DNA from: an uncultured Armatimonadota bacterium
GTDB taxonomy: Bacteria > Armatimonadota > Fimbriimonadia > Fimbriimonadales > Fimbriimonadaceae
Direction of reading: 5' to 3'
NCBI GenBank assembly: GCA_946478935.1
Contig: CAMLEL010000129.1
Location: forward strand, 1 to 6,881
DNA: 6,881 nt
Below the pieces are notes generated by a model that worked only from the letters and a program-made list of their open reading frames with translations, was not told the origin of the DNA and searched no databases. Shown one piece after another: positions 1-5,800 of this stretch. Every line of letters begins with the position of its first letter. The first letter of the stretch is position 1. The translations under genes and the position numbers were made by a program.

Positions 1-67
1 TACCCCGATCGGCTCACAATCCTCAAAAATAATCAGAGAGAATTGAGTCCAGGTCGGGTCCAAACAG

Positions 68-90
68 TGGCCTTGACCAATGGCCTTGAC
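68..90. repeat. Short tandem direct repeat, 10-bp unit
   Basis: The decamer TGGCCTTGAC occurs at 68-77 and again at 81-90, separated by CAA. No third copy is visible. It lies in the 223-bp stretch left of the tRNA gene, where I see no convincing coding frame, terminator hairpin or other RNA. It could be a binding site for a dimeric regulator or simple slippage; the sequence alone does not decide. Confidence 0.4.
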
Positions 91-223
91 TAGGAGTGGT
101 TTAGGAACGGAACCGGAGGGAGCCATGCCACTGGCCCGGGTATTGAAGGGTTCAGGATTGCCTGTGAGGTCGACCGTGAGAGATCAGAACGTTGGCGTCT
201 TCAGGCTCAATGGACCTATAAAG

Positions 224-299
224 TGGTGGGCGGTGCAGGATTCGAACCCGCGACATTCTCGGTGTAAACGAGACGCTCTACCAACTGAGCTAACCGCCC
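224..299 (-). tRNA. tRNA-Val, anticodon UAC, with encoded CCA
   Basis: The minus strand folds into a full 76-nt cloverleaf. The acceptor stem GGGCGGT pairs with ACCGCCC. The D arm is GCTC-AGTTGGTA-GAGC. The anticodon stem TCTCG/CGAGA encloses the loop TTTACAC, with anticodon TAC at 266-264. The variable loop is ATGTC. The T arm is GCGGG-TTCGAAT-CCTGC with one G-T wobble. The discriminator is A at 227 and the CCA tail is encoded at 226-224. A UAC anticodon reads GUA and, through wobble, other valine codons. The gene stands alone in this window, with its own promoter upstream on the minus strand. I see no hairpin followed by a T-run downstream, so its terminator is not identified. Confidence 0.97.
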
Positions 300-310
300 G
301 AAGGGCTCAA

Positions 311-319
311 ATTATACCA
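311..319 (-). promoter_or_regulatory. Extended -10 promoter of the tRNA-Val gene
   Basis: On the minus strand the sequence reads TGGTATAAT: a perfect TATAAT hexamer (316-311) preceded by the TGn extension (319-317). Transcription would start near 303-305, a few nucleotides before the mature tRNA 5' end at 299. No good -35 hexamer lies 16-18 bp upstream (the DNA there is GC-rich), which fits an extended -10 promoter. Match and placement are seen directly; activity is inferred. Confidence 0.65.
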
Positions 320-495
320 GTCCCCGATTTCAGGGGCCCGCATCCCGGGGAAAGGTCACGTCGACTTCCTACAGAACTTTTCACCCGTGCTGGCGTTTTT
401 GCCTGGATGACTTCCCGAGCGAAAGCGGAACCTGTCGCCACCCCCACGATATGTCGGCGAATTGTGGAAAAAGGTGTACACTGGGTTCCTAGCGC

Positions 496-2118
496 ATGAA
501 GCGAATCTTCTTAGTCCTCTTACCATGGATGGTGATGGCGACTGTAGCGAATGCGATTCAGTCGCGGTCGGCAGAAGTCATTTTCACGTACTTGGGTGCC
601 ATACCCGAGCATGGAATTCGGATTGCTGACGAATGCTATGTACCCTTGACTTTTCTTGACAAGGTCGGCTGGCGACATTCCGTTCGCAACAGCTCCGTGA
701 TCATTGAAACCGATTTCAAAGGTGCTCGCGTTCCAATGCGCGAGTTCGATTTGGGCAGAATGATCCCCCTGCGAGCCGCGTTAGACCAGATGGGCGCGGA
801 GTCGATTTGGGAGCCAGACGGAGACCGCCTGCTGGTATGCACGCCAGTCTCGCGAATCTCCGTAAAGGGCAACATGGTCGAAGTCGATACCCTGCTACCG
901 ACTCGCCCGCGTGTGTTTCGGCTCACCGGTCCTCACCGATTTGTCGTGGATCTTCCCGGCGCCCGCCTTACGCGTGAAACGGCACAGCAAATCGAAGGCA
1001 ATGGAGTGCGGGTCAGTCAAATTGAACTGAACACGGTTCGAATCGCCTACGGGCCGGGATACCGCCCTTCGCTTCCCCTCATCCCGGCGGTCGGAACCAA
1101 GTTCAAATGGGAGCTCGATCCTGACGAAGATCCAGGCACCCCAGACGTCCAGCCAGAGCCGCCAATTGCGGAACCGGTAAAGCCTCCGGTCATTAAACCC
1201 ACCTTCAATCTGGGGCCAAAAGTCCAAGCCGGACCGCTGCGTGTCGCAGTGGAAAGCGGAAACCGTGTTTCACTGAGTATCAAGCTATCCGGTGTGTTGG
1301 CCAAGCCACCCCAATTCCGCAGACCCGAGCCAGATGTCCTCGAAGTTGTTTTGTATAACACGCAGCTGACCGCGCCAGACAGTTCTCAGCTTCAATCCGC
1401 CAACATCCGTGATGTGGCCATTGGTGAGGAGGGCCCCAATTCGATCCTGACTCTCAAGTTGGCCAGACCGATGGGTGTCGAGCTTTCCCCGCAGCCTGGT
1501 TCGCTCGGCATCGTGCTTATCAAGCCGAATGTCGGGGACGGACACCTCGCTGGAAAGATCGTCGTCGTCGATGCTGGCCACGGTGGAACCGATAGCGGAG
1601 CCAAGAGTCCTGCCAAGGACGCATTCGAGAAGAACATGACGCTGAAGATCGCCAAGCAGCTAAGCGAGGCTCTCGCCAAAGAAGGCGCAACGGTAATCAT
1701 GACTCGCAAGACGGACGTCTTCATACCGCTAAAGGAGCGGGCGGAGATCGCCAACCGTAATGGAGCCCATTTCTTCATCTCCTGCCATATCAACTCTAAC
1801 CGGCTGAACAACAGCACATCGGGCGGGAAGACTTTCTACCACAAGAACAGTCCGATTGGTCAATTGCTTGCGGACTGCATCCAGCAGGAGATAGCAAAGG
1901 TCTCCGGCCTCAAATCGTTCGGGGCATGGAGCGACGGCCGAATCTATCAGAGCGGTTTTGCGGTTCTGAGACACTCCAAAATGCCCGGAGTACTCATCGA
2001 GTTCGGATTCATCAATCACAATTTCGATCGAAAGCGGATGCTGTCGACGGACTTTCAAGAAAAGGTCGCCAGCGCGGTAGTCAGGGGGCTAAAGGTCTTT
2101 TTGGGCGATGGCAAGTAA
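496..2118 (+). CDS. Exported N-acetylmuramoyl-L-alanine amidase (Amidase_3) with CuAO_N-like and AMIN domains
   Basis: Zinc amidase that cleaves the amide bond between MurNAc and L-alanine in peptidoglycan, acting outside the cytoplasmic membrane. Residues 1-20 look like a signal peptide ending in VANA. Residues ~28-117 resemble the copper-amine-oxidase N-terminal (stalk) domain, ~119-200 an AMIN domain, 207-236 a Pro/acid-rich linker and ~246-344 a second AMIN-like domain. The catalytic domain spans ~353-537. Expected zinc ligands are His362 (in DAGHGG), Glu378 and His431 (in SCHINS); the catalytic Glu is Glu502 (in LIEFGF). All key residues are present, so it should be active. AMIN domains usually target such enzymes to the wall or division site. 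At 540 aa it is longer than a minimal amidase because of the N-terminal modules. The ATG was chosen because the signal peptide follows directly; no Shine-Dalgarno site is visible. The stop overlaps the next gene by 11 nt. I would not choose between amiC-like names. Confidence 0.92.
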   Translation: MKRIFLVLLPWMVMATVANAIQSRSAEVIFTYLGAIPEHGIRIADECYVPLTFLDKVGWRHSVRNSSVIIETDFKGARVPMREFDLGRMIPLRAALDQMGAESIWEPDGDRLLVCTPVSRISVKGNMVEVDTLLPTRPRVFRLTGPHRFVVDLPGARLTRETAQQIEGNGVRVSQIELNTVRIAYGPGYRPSLPLIPAVGTKFKWELDPDEDPGTPDVQPEPPIAEPVKPPVIKPTFNLGPKVQAGPLRVAVESGNRVSLSIKLSGVLAKPPQFRRPEPDVLEVVLYNTQLTAPDSSQLQSANIRDVAIGEEGPNSILTLKLARPMGVELSPQPGSLGIVLIKPNVGDGHLAGKIVVVDAGHGGTDSGAKSPAKDAFEKNMTLKIAKQLSEALAKEGATVIMTRKTDVFIPLKERAEIANRNGAHFFISCHINSNRLNNSTSGGKTFYHKNSPIGQLLADCIQQEIAKVSGLKSFGAWSDGRIYQSGFAVLRHSKMPGVLIEFGFINHNFDRKRMLSTDFQEKVASAVVRGLKVFLGDGK

Positions 2119-2692
2119 GAAGAGGCAGGCAAAGAACGGCAACGGTCCGATGGTCGGACTGGTAGCCGTCGGTGTTTTGGGTCTAGGCGCATTGGCTGCC
2201 TATGTCAAATTCAGTGACGCGAACCGTGTTCCTGACGACTTGCGCAGAGTTCCAAACTTACAGAATTCCGCTGCCGCCAATTCTGACCAAGATTCCAAGG
2301 TCGAGTTGATCACTCCGCGTCGGGATGGCACGGACCTGGAACTTGGCAAGCACGAATCGGATGTGCCATCTGGCGAGGATCCCCGTATTTTTGCCCTCAA
2401 TCATTTCCTCCGCGAGTCAAAAATCGCGGATCCCAAAGCCAAAGCGATCGGAATCCAGGTGAAGGATGCCGTTGCGTTCGTCGACGTTACGCCCGAATTC
2501 GAACAGAGTTATGGCTCCCTCGATGAAGAAGCAATGCTGAAGGGCCTAACGGCAACTCTTGCCCAGTTCAAGGAGATCGAGAAGGTTCAGTTCCTCGTCG
2601 AGGGCAAGCCGGTGGCAACCCTGGGAAATGTCGACCTCAGCGAGCCCATTCCGGTGCGGACGACTCGGGACTCGGACTCGAGCGCCAACTGA
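2108..2692 (+). CDS. Membrane-anchored GerMN-domain protein
   Basis: A 194-aa protein with a short basic N-terminus (KKRQAK), one transmembrane segment at ~16-33, a polar spacer to ~90, and a GerMN domain at ~92-185. The domain matches the family pattern: a start around ALNHFLRES, the core strand AVAFVDVTPEF, an acidic helix, then a strand reading VQFLVEGKPVATLG. GerMN domains occur in GerM, a spore-envelope or germination protein, and in many non-sporulating bacteria, often beside or fused to peptidoglycan amidases. No catalytic role is established for the domain, so a scaffolding or wall-binding part outside the membrane is inferred. The ATG lies inside the last codons of the amidase gene in another frame, which suggests translational coupling and joint function. 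The 3' end overlaps the convergent protease gene by 56 nt. The C-terminal Ser/Asp-rich tail is probably disordered. Confidence 0.82.
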   Translation: MASKKRQAKNGNGPMVGLVAVGVLGLGALAAYVKFSDANRVPDDLRRVPNLQNSAAANSDQDSKVELITPRRDGTDLELGKHESDVPSGEDPRIFALNHFLRESKIADPKAKAIGIQVKDAVAFVDVTPEFEQSYGSLDEEAMLKGLTATLAQFKEIEKVQFLVEGKPVATLGNVDLSEPIPVRTTRDSDSSAN

Positions 2693-3359
2693 ATCTGAGC
2701 GCCCAGATCATCAAGGCAAAACTCACCGCGCACCAGAGCACAGACCAGACGATCGCTGGAATGCCAGTTGCATTCTGCATATTGCCAGCGTCACTTTGGG
2801 TCACTCCGAACCCACTGATCTTCACCAAGAAAAAGAGCGATTGAATCGAGTTTAGGCATTGCTGAACTCCTAGAAACTGAGCCGCAAAGACCAAGTGATC
2901 GTTCTTGAGCCGATAAGCCATGGCCCAGAGCGCGACGATCCAGACTGCCGCACTGGCGATTCCGAACACATCGCGTCGCACCCATACCACGAGTGCATAG
3001 GCGATCGCGATTCCGAGAAGTGTAAGCGTGGTTTTCGCCGCCTTTGGCGACCTCGCCGAAGCGATGATCGCGGCTCCGACCAATGAGGCTCCGACGTACC
3101 CGGCTGAGCTGATCAGGAAGCCGATTCCTCCCATCGTCAACGTCTCGCCGTTTCCGTTTGCGTGGACTTCGATGTGCGAGACCATCCCACCCGTGGCGAC
3201 CGTCGCCAGTGCGTGCCACGCCTCGTGGATGTGCGTGTTCAAATACTGGAGCGGAACGGTCGCCCATCTCAAAAATGGCAGAAACCACAGCGCCACGGAG
3301 ATGATGCACGCAGTGATAAGCGCAAGCTGATGGGGCCTAAGCGAGTTCGGGTCTTTCAT
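2637..3359 (-). CDS. M50B-like integral membrane zinc metalloprotease
   Basis: A 240-aa polytopic membrane protein. After the first hydrophobic segment comes the zinc motif HEAWH (His45, Glu46, His49 from the ATG), then TGGMVSHIEV and a GYVG motif. These match the order in the M50B-like peptidase family (HExxH, Gly-Gly turn, GYxG). Near the C-terminus, SDAGNMQNATGIPA resembles the family segment that carries an acidic residue (here Asp190), a candidate third zinc ligand. About six hydrophobic segments are visible. Substrate is unknown; members are generally suspected intramembrane proteases. I chose ATG at 3359, preceded by GGAAGGGG, which is purine-rich but close. A GTG at 3380 in the same frame would add seven residues and has no Shine-Dalgarno site. 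The start overlaps the end of the PAP2 gene by 23 nt, so the two are probably co-transcribed. The 3' end overlaps the GerMN gene on the other strand. Confidence 0.78.
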   Translation of the reverse strand: MKDPNSLRPHQLALITACIISVALWFLPFLRWATVPLQYLNTHIHEAWHALATVATGGMVSHIEVHANGNGETLTMGGIGFLISSAGYVGASLVGAAIIASARSPKAAKTTLTLLGIAIAYALVVWVRRDVFGIASAAVWIVALWAMAYRLKNDHLVFAAQFLGVQQCLNSIQSLFFLVKISGFGVTQSDAGNMQNATGIPAIVWSVLWCAVSFALMIWALRFSWRSSPSPESSAPEWAR

Positions 3360-3954
3360 CCCCTTCCGATTGAACGCCACTTCTGCGCTGTGCCAAAGCC
3401 TCCCAGGTCTTTATGACCACAAAGGCAGCAAACGCGCCACACAGCCATCCGAGTGCCACCTGTGACGGATAATGGGCTCCCGTATAGATTCGGCTCAGGC
3501 CCGTCAACAGCGCGACCAGGATCCAAGGTGTTCCCCAGAGGCCCAGGAAATAGCACATCCCAAATGCCAGCGCCGCCATATTTGCGCTGTGCGCACTTGC
3601 CGTGCCCTTGCTGTCTGAATGTCCCACTCGAAGGTAGGCGCGATCCGCATTCGCAGCCGTGAACTGAACGGTCTCATCCACATATCCCATATCCTGGAAC
3701 GGACGGTTCATGGGAAAAGCTTCTTTAGCCACATTGGTCATCGTGTTCGCAATTCCAATCGAAACCAGGGTCAGAATCACGGCCTTCCGTGTGCGCTCCC
3801 CTCGCAGCAGCATGGCCAATAGCAAAATTCCAAATCCGATCTTCACCCAAGGCTGGCTCAGGGCGACGCTGAAGAAGTGCAAGAAGGAACTCCAGGATTC
3901 CGGCCACTTGTTGATCCAGTGAAACAGGTCGCCGTTCAAACTCGCCACGAGCAT
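3337..3954 (-). CDS. PAP2-family membrane phosphatase with atypical third motif
   Basis: A 205-aa protein with about five hydrophobic segments, the usual size for a bacterial PAP2-type lipid phosphatase. Such enzymes dephosphorylate undecaprenyl pyrophosphate, phosphatidylglycerol phosphate or phosphatidic acid at the membrane. Motif 1 (KxxxxxxRP) is intact at Lys77-Pro85. Motif 2, usually PSGH, is ASAH at 119-122, keeping the Ser and the acid-base His122. Motif 3 (SRxxxxxHxxxD) is SRIYTGAHYPSQ at 154-165: Ser154, Arg155 and the nucleophile His161 are present, but the usual Asp is Gln165. The dolichyl-diphosphatase branch also has Gln near this place, so activity is not excluded. The gene is followed by the M50B-like protease with a 23-nt overlap. 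The ATG has no clear Shine-Dalgarno site; GTG at residue 3 and TTG at residue 6 are alternatives. The substrate is unproven, though a wall-carrier role would suit the neighbours. Confidence 0.85.
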   Translation of the reverse strand: MLVASLNGDLFHWINKWPESWSSFLHFFSVALSQPWVKIGFGILLLAMLLRGERTRKAVILTLVSIGIANTMTNVAKEAFPMNRPFQDMGYVDETVQFTAANADRAYLRVGHSDSKGTASAHSANMAALAFGMCYFLGLWGTPWILVALLTGLSRIYTGAHYPSQVALGWLCGAFAAFVVIKTWEALAQRRSGVQSEGDERPELA

Positions 3955-3988
3955 TAGTTTAGCTGGCGGCGTAGTAATCTTCAGTGGA

Positions 3989-4318
3989 ATGAGCGCTCTT
4001 GCCCGATTTCTGGCCCGGTTGTTATGGGGTCACATGCTTTGGCTCATGAGACGCCCGTGGATGAAACGCCTCCATAGACGCACGGCAGAACTCTTCCCCG
4101 AATCCCGGCGTGAGCGTATTCAAGGCTCGCTGAACCGCCAGAATCAGTGGGCTCGGCGGGCCGGACTTCCACTTTTGACCTTCTCCATAAACATACTGCT
4201 CGCAAGCATGGTTTTGACAACCAGTTATTTTTTGATCCTGGGACTTTATGAAGGCGGCTACTTGGCGCCACCTGCGGCTGGCGAATCGGGAATGAATTCG
4301 CTCCAGTCGCCCAGATAG
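3989..4318 (+). CDS. Small basic one-TM membrane protein, unknown function
   Basis: I do not recognise this 109-aa protein. Its first 57 residues are very basic (about 14 Arg, few acids), including RRPWMKRLHRR and ESRRERIQ. One strong transmembrane segment follows at ~61-87, then a short tail. Positive charges before the segment predict an N-terminus inside the cell. The composition (Trp, Arg and a clean hydrophobic run) looks like a real protein. It also fills the roughly 300-bp gap between two minus-strand genes, and no better frame exists there. Its start lies 34 bp from the start of the divergent PAP2 gene, so they may share a control region. The last 61 nt run antisense through the end of murB. 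A weak purine stretch (GTGGA) precedes the ATG; ATG at residue 16 is an alternative start. Confidence 0.55.
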   Translation: MSALARFLARLLWGHMLWLMRRPWMKRLHRRTAELFPESRRERIQGSLNRQNQWARRAGLPLLTFSINILLASMVLTTSYFLILGLYEGGYLAPPAAGESGMNSLQSPR

Positions 4319-5226
4319 AGAACTTCCTCTTCCAACTCCACACCGAACTTTTCGCGAACCACGCACTTGGTGCGCTCCGCCAGACGCCGAATCTCCGTAG
4401 CCGTGGCATTCCCAACGTTCAAGATGAAGTTTGCGTGCAGAGCGCCCTGCATCGCCCCGCCGAGTCGGTAACCCTTCAGACCTGCGGCTTCGATGAGGAA
4501 TCCTGCCGGCACGACTCCATTCGCGCGCATTCCTTCCGATAGCCCGGAAATTTTGCTGGCCAGATCATGCGACAGGACGTTTTTGAAGAAACTGCCGGCG
4601 CTTGCCGGCGGGGGCTGCTTGGATATCCGTTGCCGCTGATACTCGCGAGCTTCATCGTAGATGGACTTGGGCGAACCAATCGGCAACTTCATCTCGACAC
4701 GAAGCACCACGAGTTTCGGAGGGGTCGAACTCCTCAGTATTGAATCTCGGTACGAGAATTCCATCACATCGGGTTCAACCCACATGCGATGACCGTCAGC
4801 GACTACTTCCAATCGCTTGATGAATTCGCTGACATTCGATCGATAAGCGCCAGCATTGCTGACCAATGCCCCGCCGAGGGAGCCTGGAATACCCACGGCA
4901 AACTCCAGCCCCGCCAACCCAACTTGGGCCGACTTCAGAAACAAATCCTGGAAAGAACAGCCTGTATCGGCGAGCACTTCCCCTGTTCGCGCCACGCGAA
5001 TATTGCGAGCCCGGTTCTGAATGACCAATCCTGGCAGGCCCCGGTCAGACGGCAACATGTTGCTGCCTCCACCAAGGACGGTTACGGGCCAATCGTTGGC
5101 GTGGGCGAGGGTCGCGGCTTCAGCAAGCTGATCGACGGATCGCGCGGTGACGAATCGCTCAGCCGGGCCGCCGGCCCGCAACGTCGTAAACTGCTTCAAT
5201 GAAACGTTCGAAACGATTTCAAGCAC
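4258..5226 (-). CDS. murB: UDP-N-acetylenolpyruvoylglucosamine reductase MurB
   Basis: A cytoplasmic FAD enzyme that reduces UDP-GlcNAc-enolpyruvate to UDP-MurNAc with NADPH, the second committed step of peptidoglycan precursor synthesis. Length (322 aa) is normal. FAD-binding landmarks are the LGGGSN turn at 51-56 and GIPGSLGGALVSNAGAY at 112-128. Substrate and catalytic landmarks are YRDS (Tyr159, Arg160), GSFFKN with the proton-donating Ser212, HANFILN at 264-270, and the C-terminal LEEEVLYLG with Glu301 as the probable catalytic Glu. All catalytic positions are present. The GTG start at 5226 overlaps the tsaB stop by 8 nt; GGGG about 7 nt upstream may serve as a weak ribosome site. It is the last gene of the minus-strand operon seen here. 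Its 3' end overlaps the small membrane-protein gene on the other strand. Confidence 0.96.
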   Translation of the reverse strand: MLEIVSNVSLKQFTTLRAGGPAERFVTARSVDQLAEAATLAHANDWPVTVLGGGSNMLPSDRGLPGLVIQNRARNIRVARTGEVLADTGCSFQDLFLKSAQVGLAGLEFAVGIPGSLGGALVSNAGAYRSNVSEFIKRLEVVADGHRMWVEPDVMEFSYRDSILRSSTPPKLVVLRVEMKLPIGSPKSIYDEAREYQRQRISKQPPPASAGSFFKNVLSHDLASKISGLSEGMRANGVVPAGFLIEAAGLKGYRLGGAMQGALHANFILNVGNATATEIRRLAERTKCVVREKFGVELEEEVLYLGDWSEFIPDSPAAGGAK

Positions 5227-5800
5227 CTGTCGACCCCGAAAGTGGCGACAGCGGCTTCTTGGGAACCGAGATGGAAGGTTCGATCAGATAGTTCGGGAGC
5301 AGTGCTTCCGGTTCAATTCGTTTCAGATCACGGAACAGCAAGCCAAAGTTAGCGGCAAGTGGGTGGCTCGCTGGATCGATGCCCGGTCCATATCCCACAA
5401 AGTCGCCTGTTGGCAACGTTGCCGACCGATAAGGCTCGCTTCCCAGTTTCCGAATGAACCATTCTCTGCGCTTGCTCGGCAAAACGGCGGTTCGGTCACT
5501 TGCGATGAGATCAAAACTTGGCATGCCCGCAACCGGCACGCCTTGCGCAAAGGCCATTGCCTTGGCCACCGTCACGGCAACTTTGACGCCTGTGAAGCTG
5601 CCCGGTCCAAGGTCCGCGGCAAACAGTTCAGCCTGTTTCAGATTGAGCCCAGTTTGCTTCAAGAGCCTCTCCAAGAGCATCAGGCATGCCCCACTGGCTC
5701 TCATCGGAGCCATCATAGAATCGCTTGCGATGACATCGCCTGTGAGTTCGATCAGGGCCACACTCGCGATCGGGCTCGATGTCGAAAAGGCGACAATCAC
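5219..5800 (-). CDS. tsaB: tRNA threonylcarbamoyladenosine biosynthesis protein TsaB
   Basis: TsaB (YeaZ) is the non-catalytic ASKHA-fold partner of TsaD. With TsaE it supports transfer of threonylcarbamoyl to A37 of ANN-decoding tRNAs (t6A). The N-terminal strand MIVAFSTSSPIASVALIE fits the ASKHA first strand. The family signature GPGSFTGVKVAVTVAKAMA lies at 65-83, and the C-terminal LLPNYLIEP matches the usual Pro-Tyr-Leu ending. At 193 aa it is shorter than the more usual ~220-240 aa, mainly in the C-terminal half; this is common for the family and no frameshift is evident. The start is GTG and its GTGA overlaps the stop of the upstream gene by 4 nt, so translation is probably coupled. No Shine-Dalgarno site is seen. 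murB follows with an 8-nt overlap. TsaD is not in the window. Confidence 0.9.
   Translation of the reverse strand: MIVAFSTSSPIASVALIELTGDVIASDSMMAPMRASGACLMLLERLLKQTGLNLKQAELFAADLGPGSFTGVKVAVTVAKAMAFAQGVPVAGMPSFDLIASDRTAVLPSKRREWFIRKLGSEPYRSATLPTGDFVGYGPGIDPASHPLAANFGLLFRDLKRIEPEALLPNYLIEPSISVPKKPLSPLSGSTGA

Noticed and set aside
128..152. Possible hairpin GCCA-TGCCAC-TGGC left of the tRNA
   Set aside because: The stem is only 4 bp and no T-run follows on either strand, so it does not support a terminator.
454..482. Complete sigma-70 promoter for the amidase
   Set aside because: Only a 4/6 match to -10 (TACACT) is present, and no -35-like hexamer lies at 16-18 bp, so I do not list it as a promoter feature.
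80..499. Open plus-strand frame of 139 codons at the left end
   Set aside because: It runs straight through the complete antisense tRNA-Val gene and has no recognisable domain; its length is explained by chance.
4022..4415. Two minus-strand frames in and beside the murB 3' end
   Set aside because: They overlap murB in other frames and the plus-strand small membrane protein. Neither shows a domain or a credible start, and the plus-strand frame with a clean transmembrane segment explains the region better.
4590..4616. GCCGGC-rich short repeat (TGCCGGCGCTTGCCGGCGG) as a possible hairpin or regulatory repeat
   Set aside because: It sits inside murB and codes the Pro/Ala-rich turn just before the catalytic GSFFKN, so ordinary coding use explains it.
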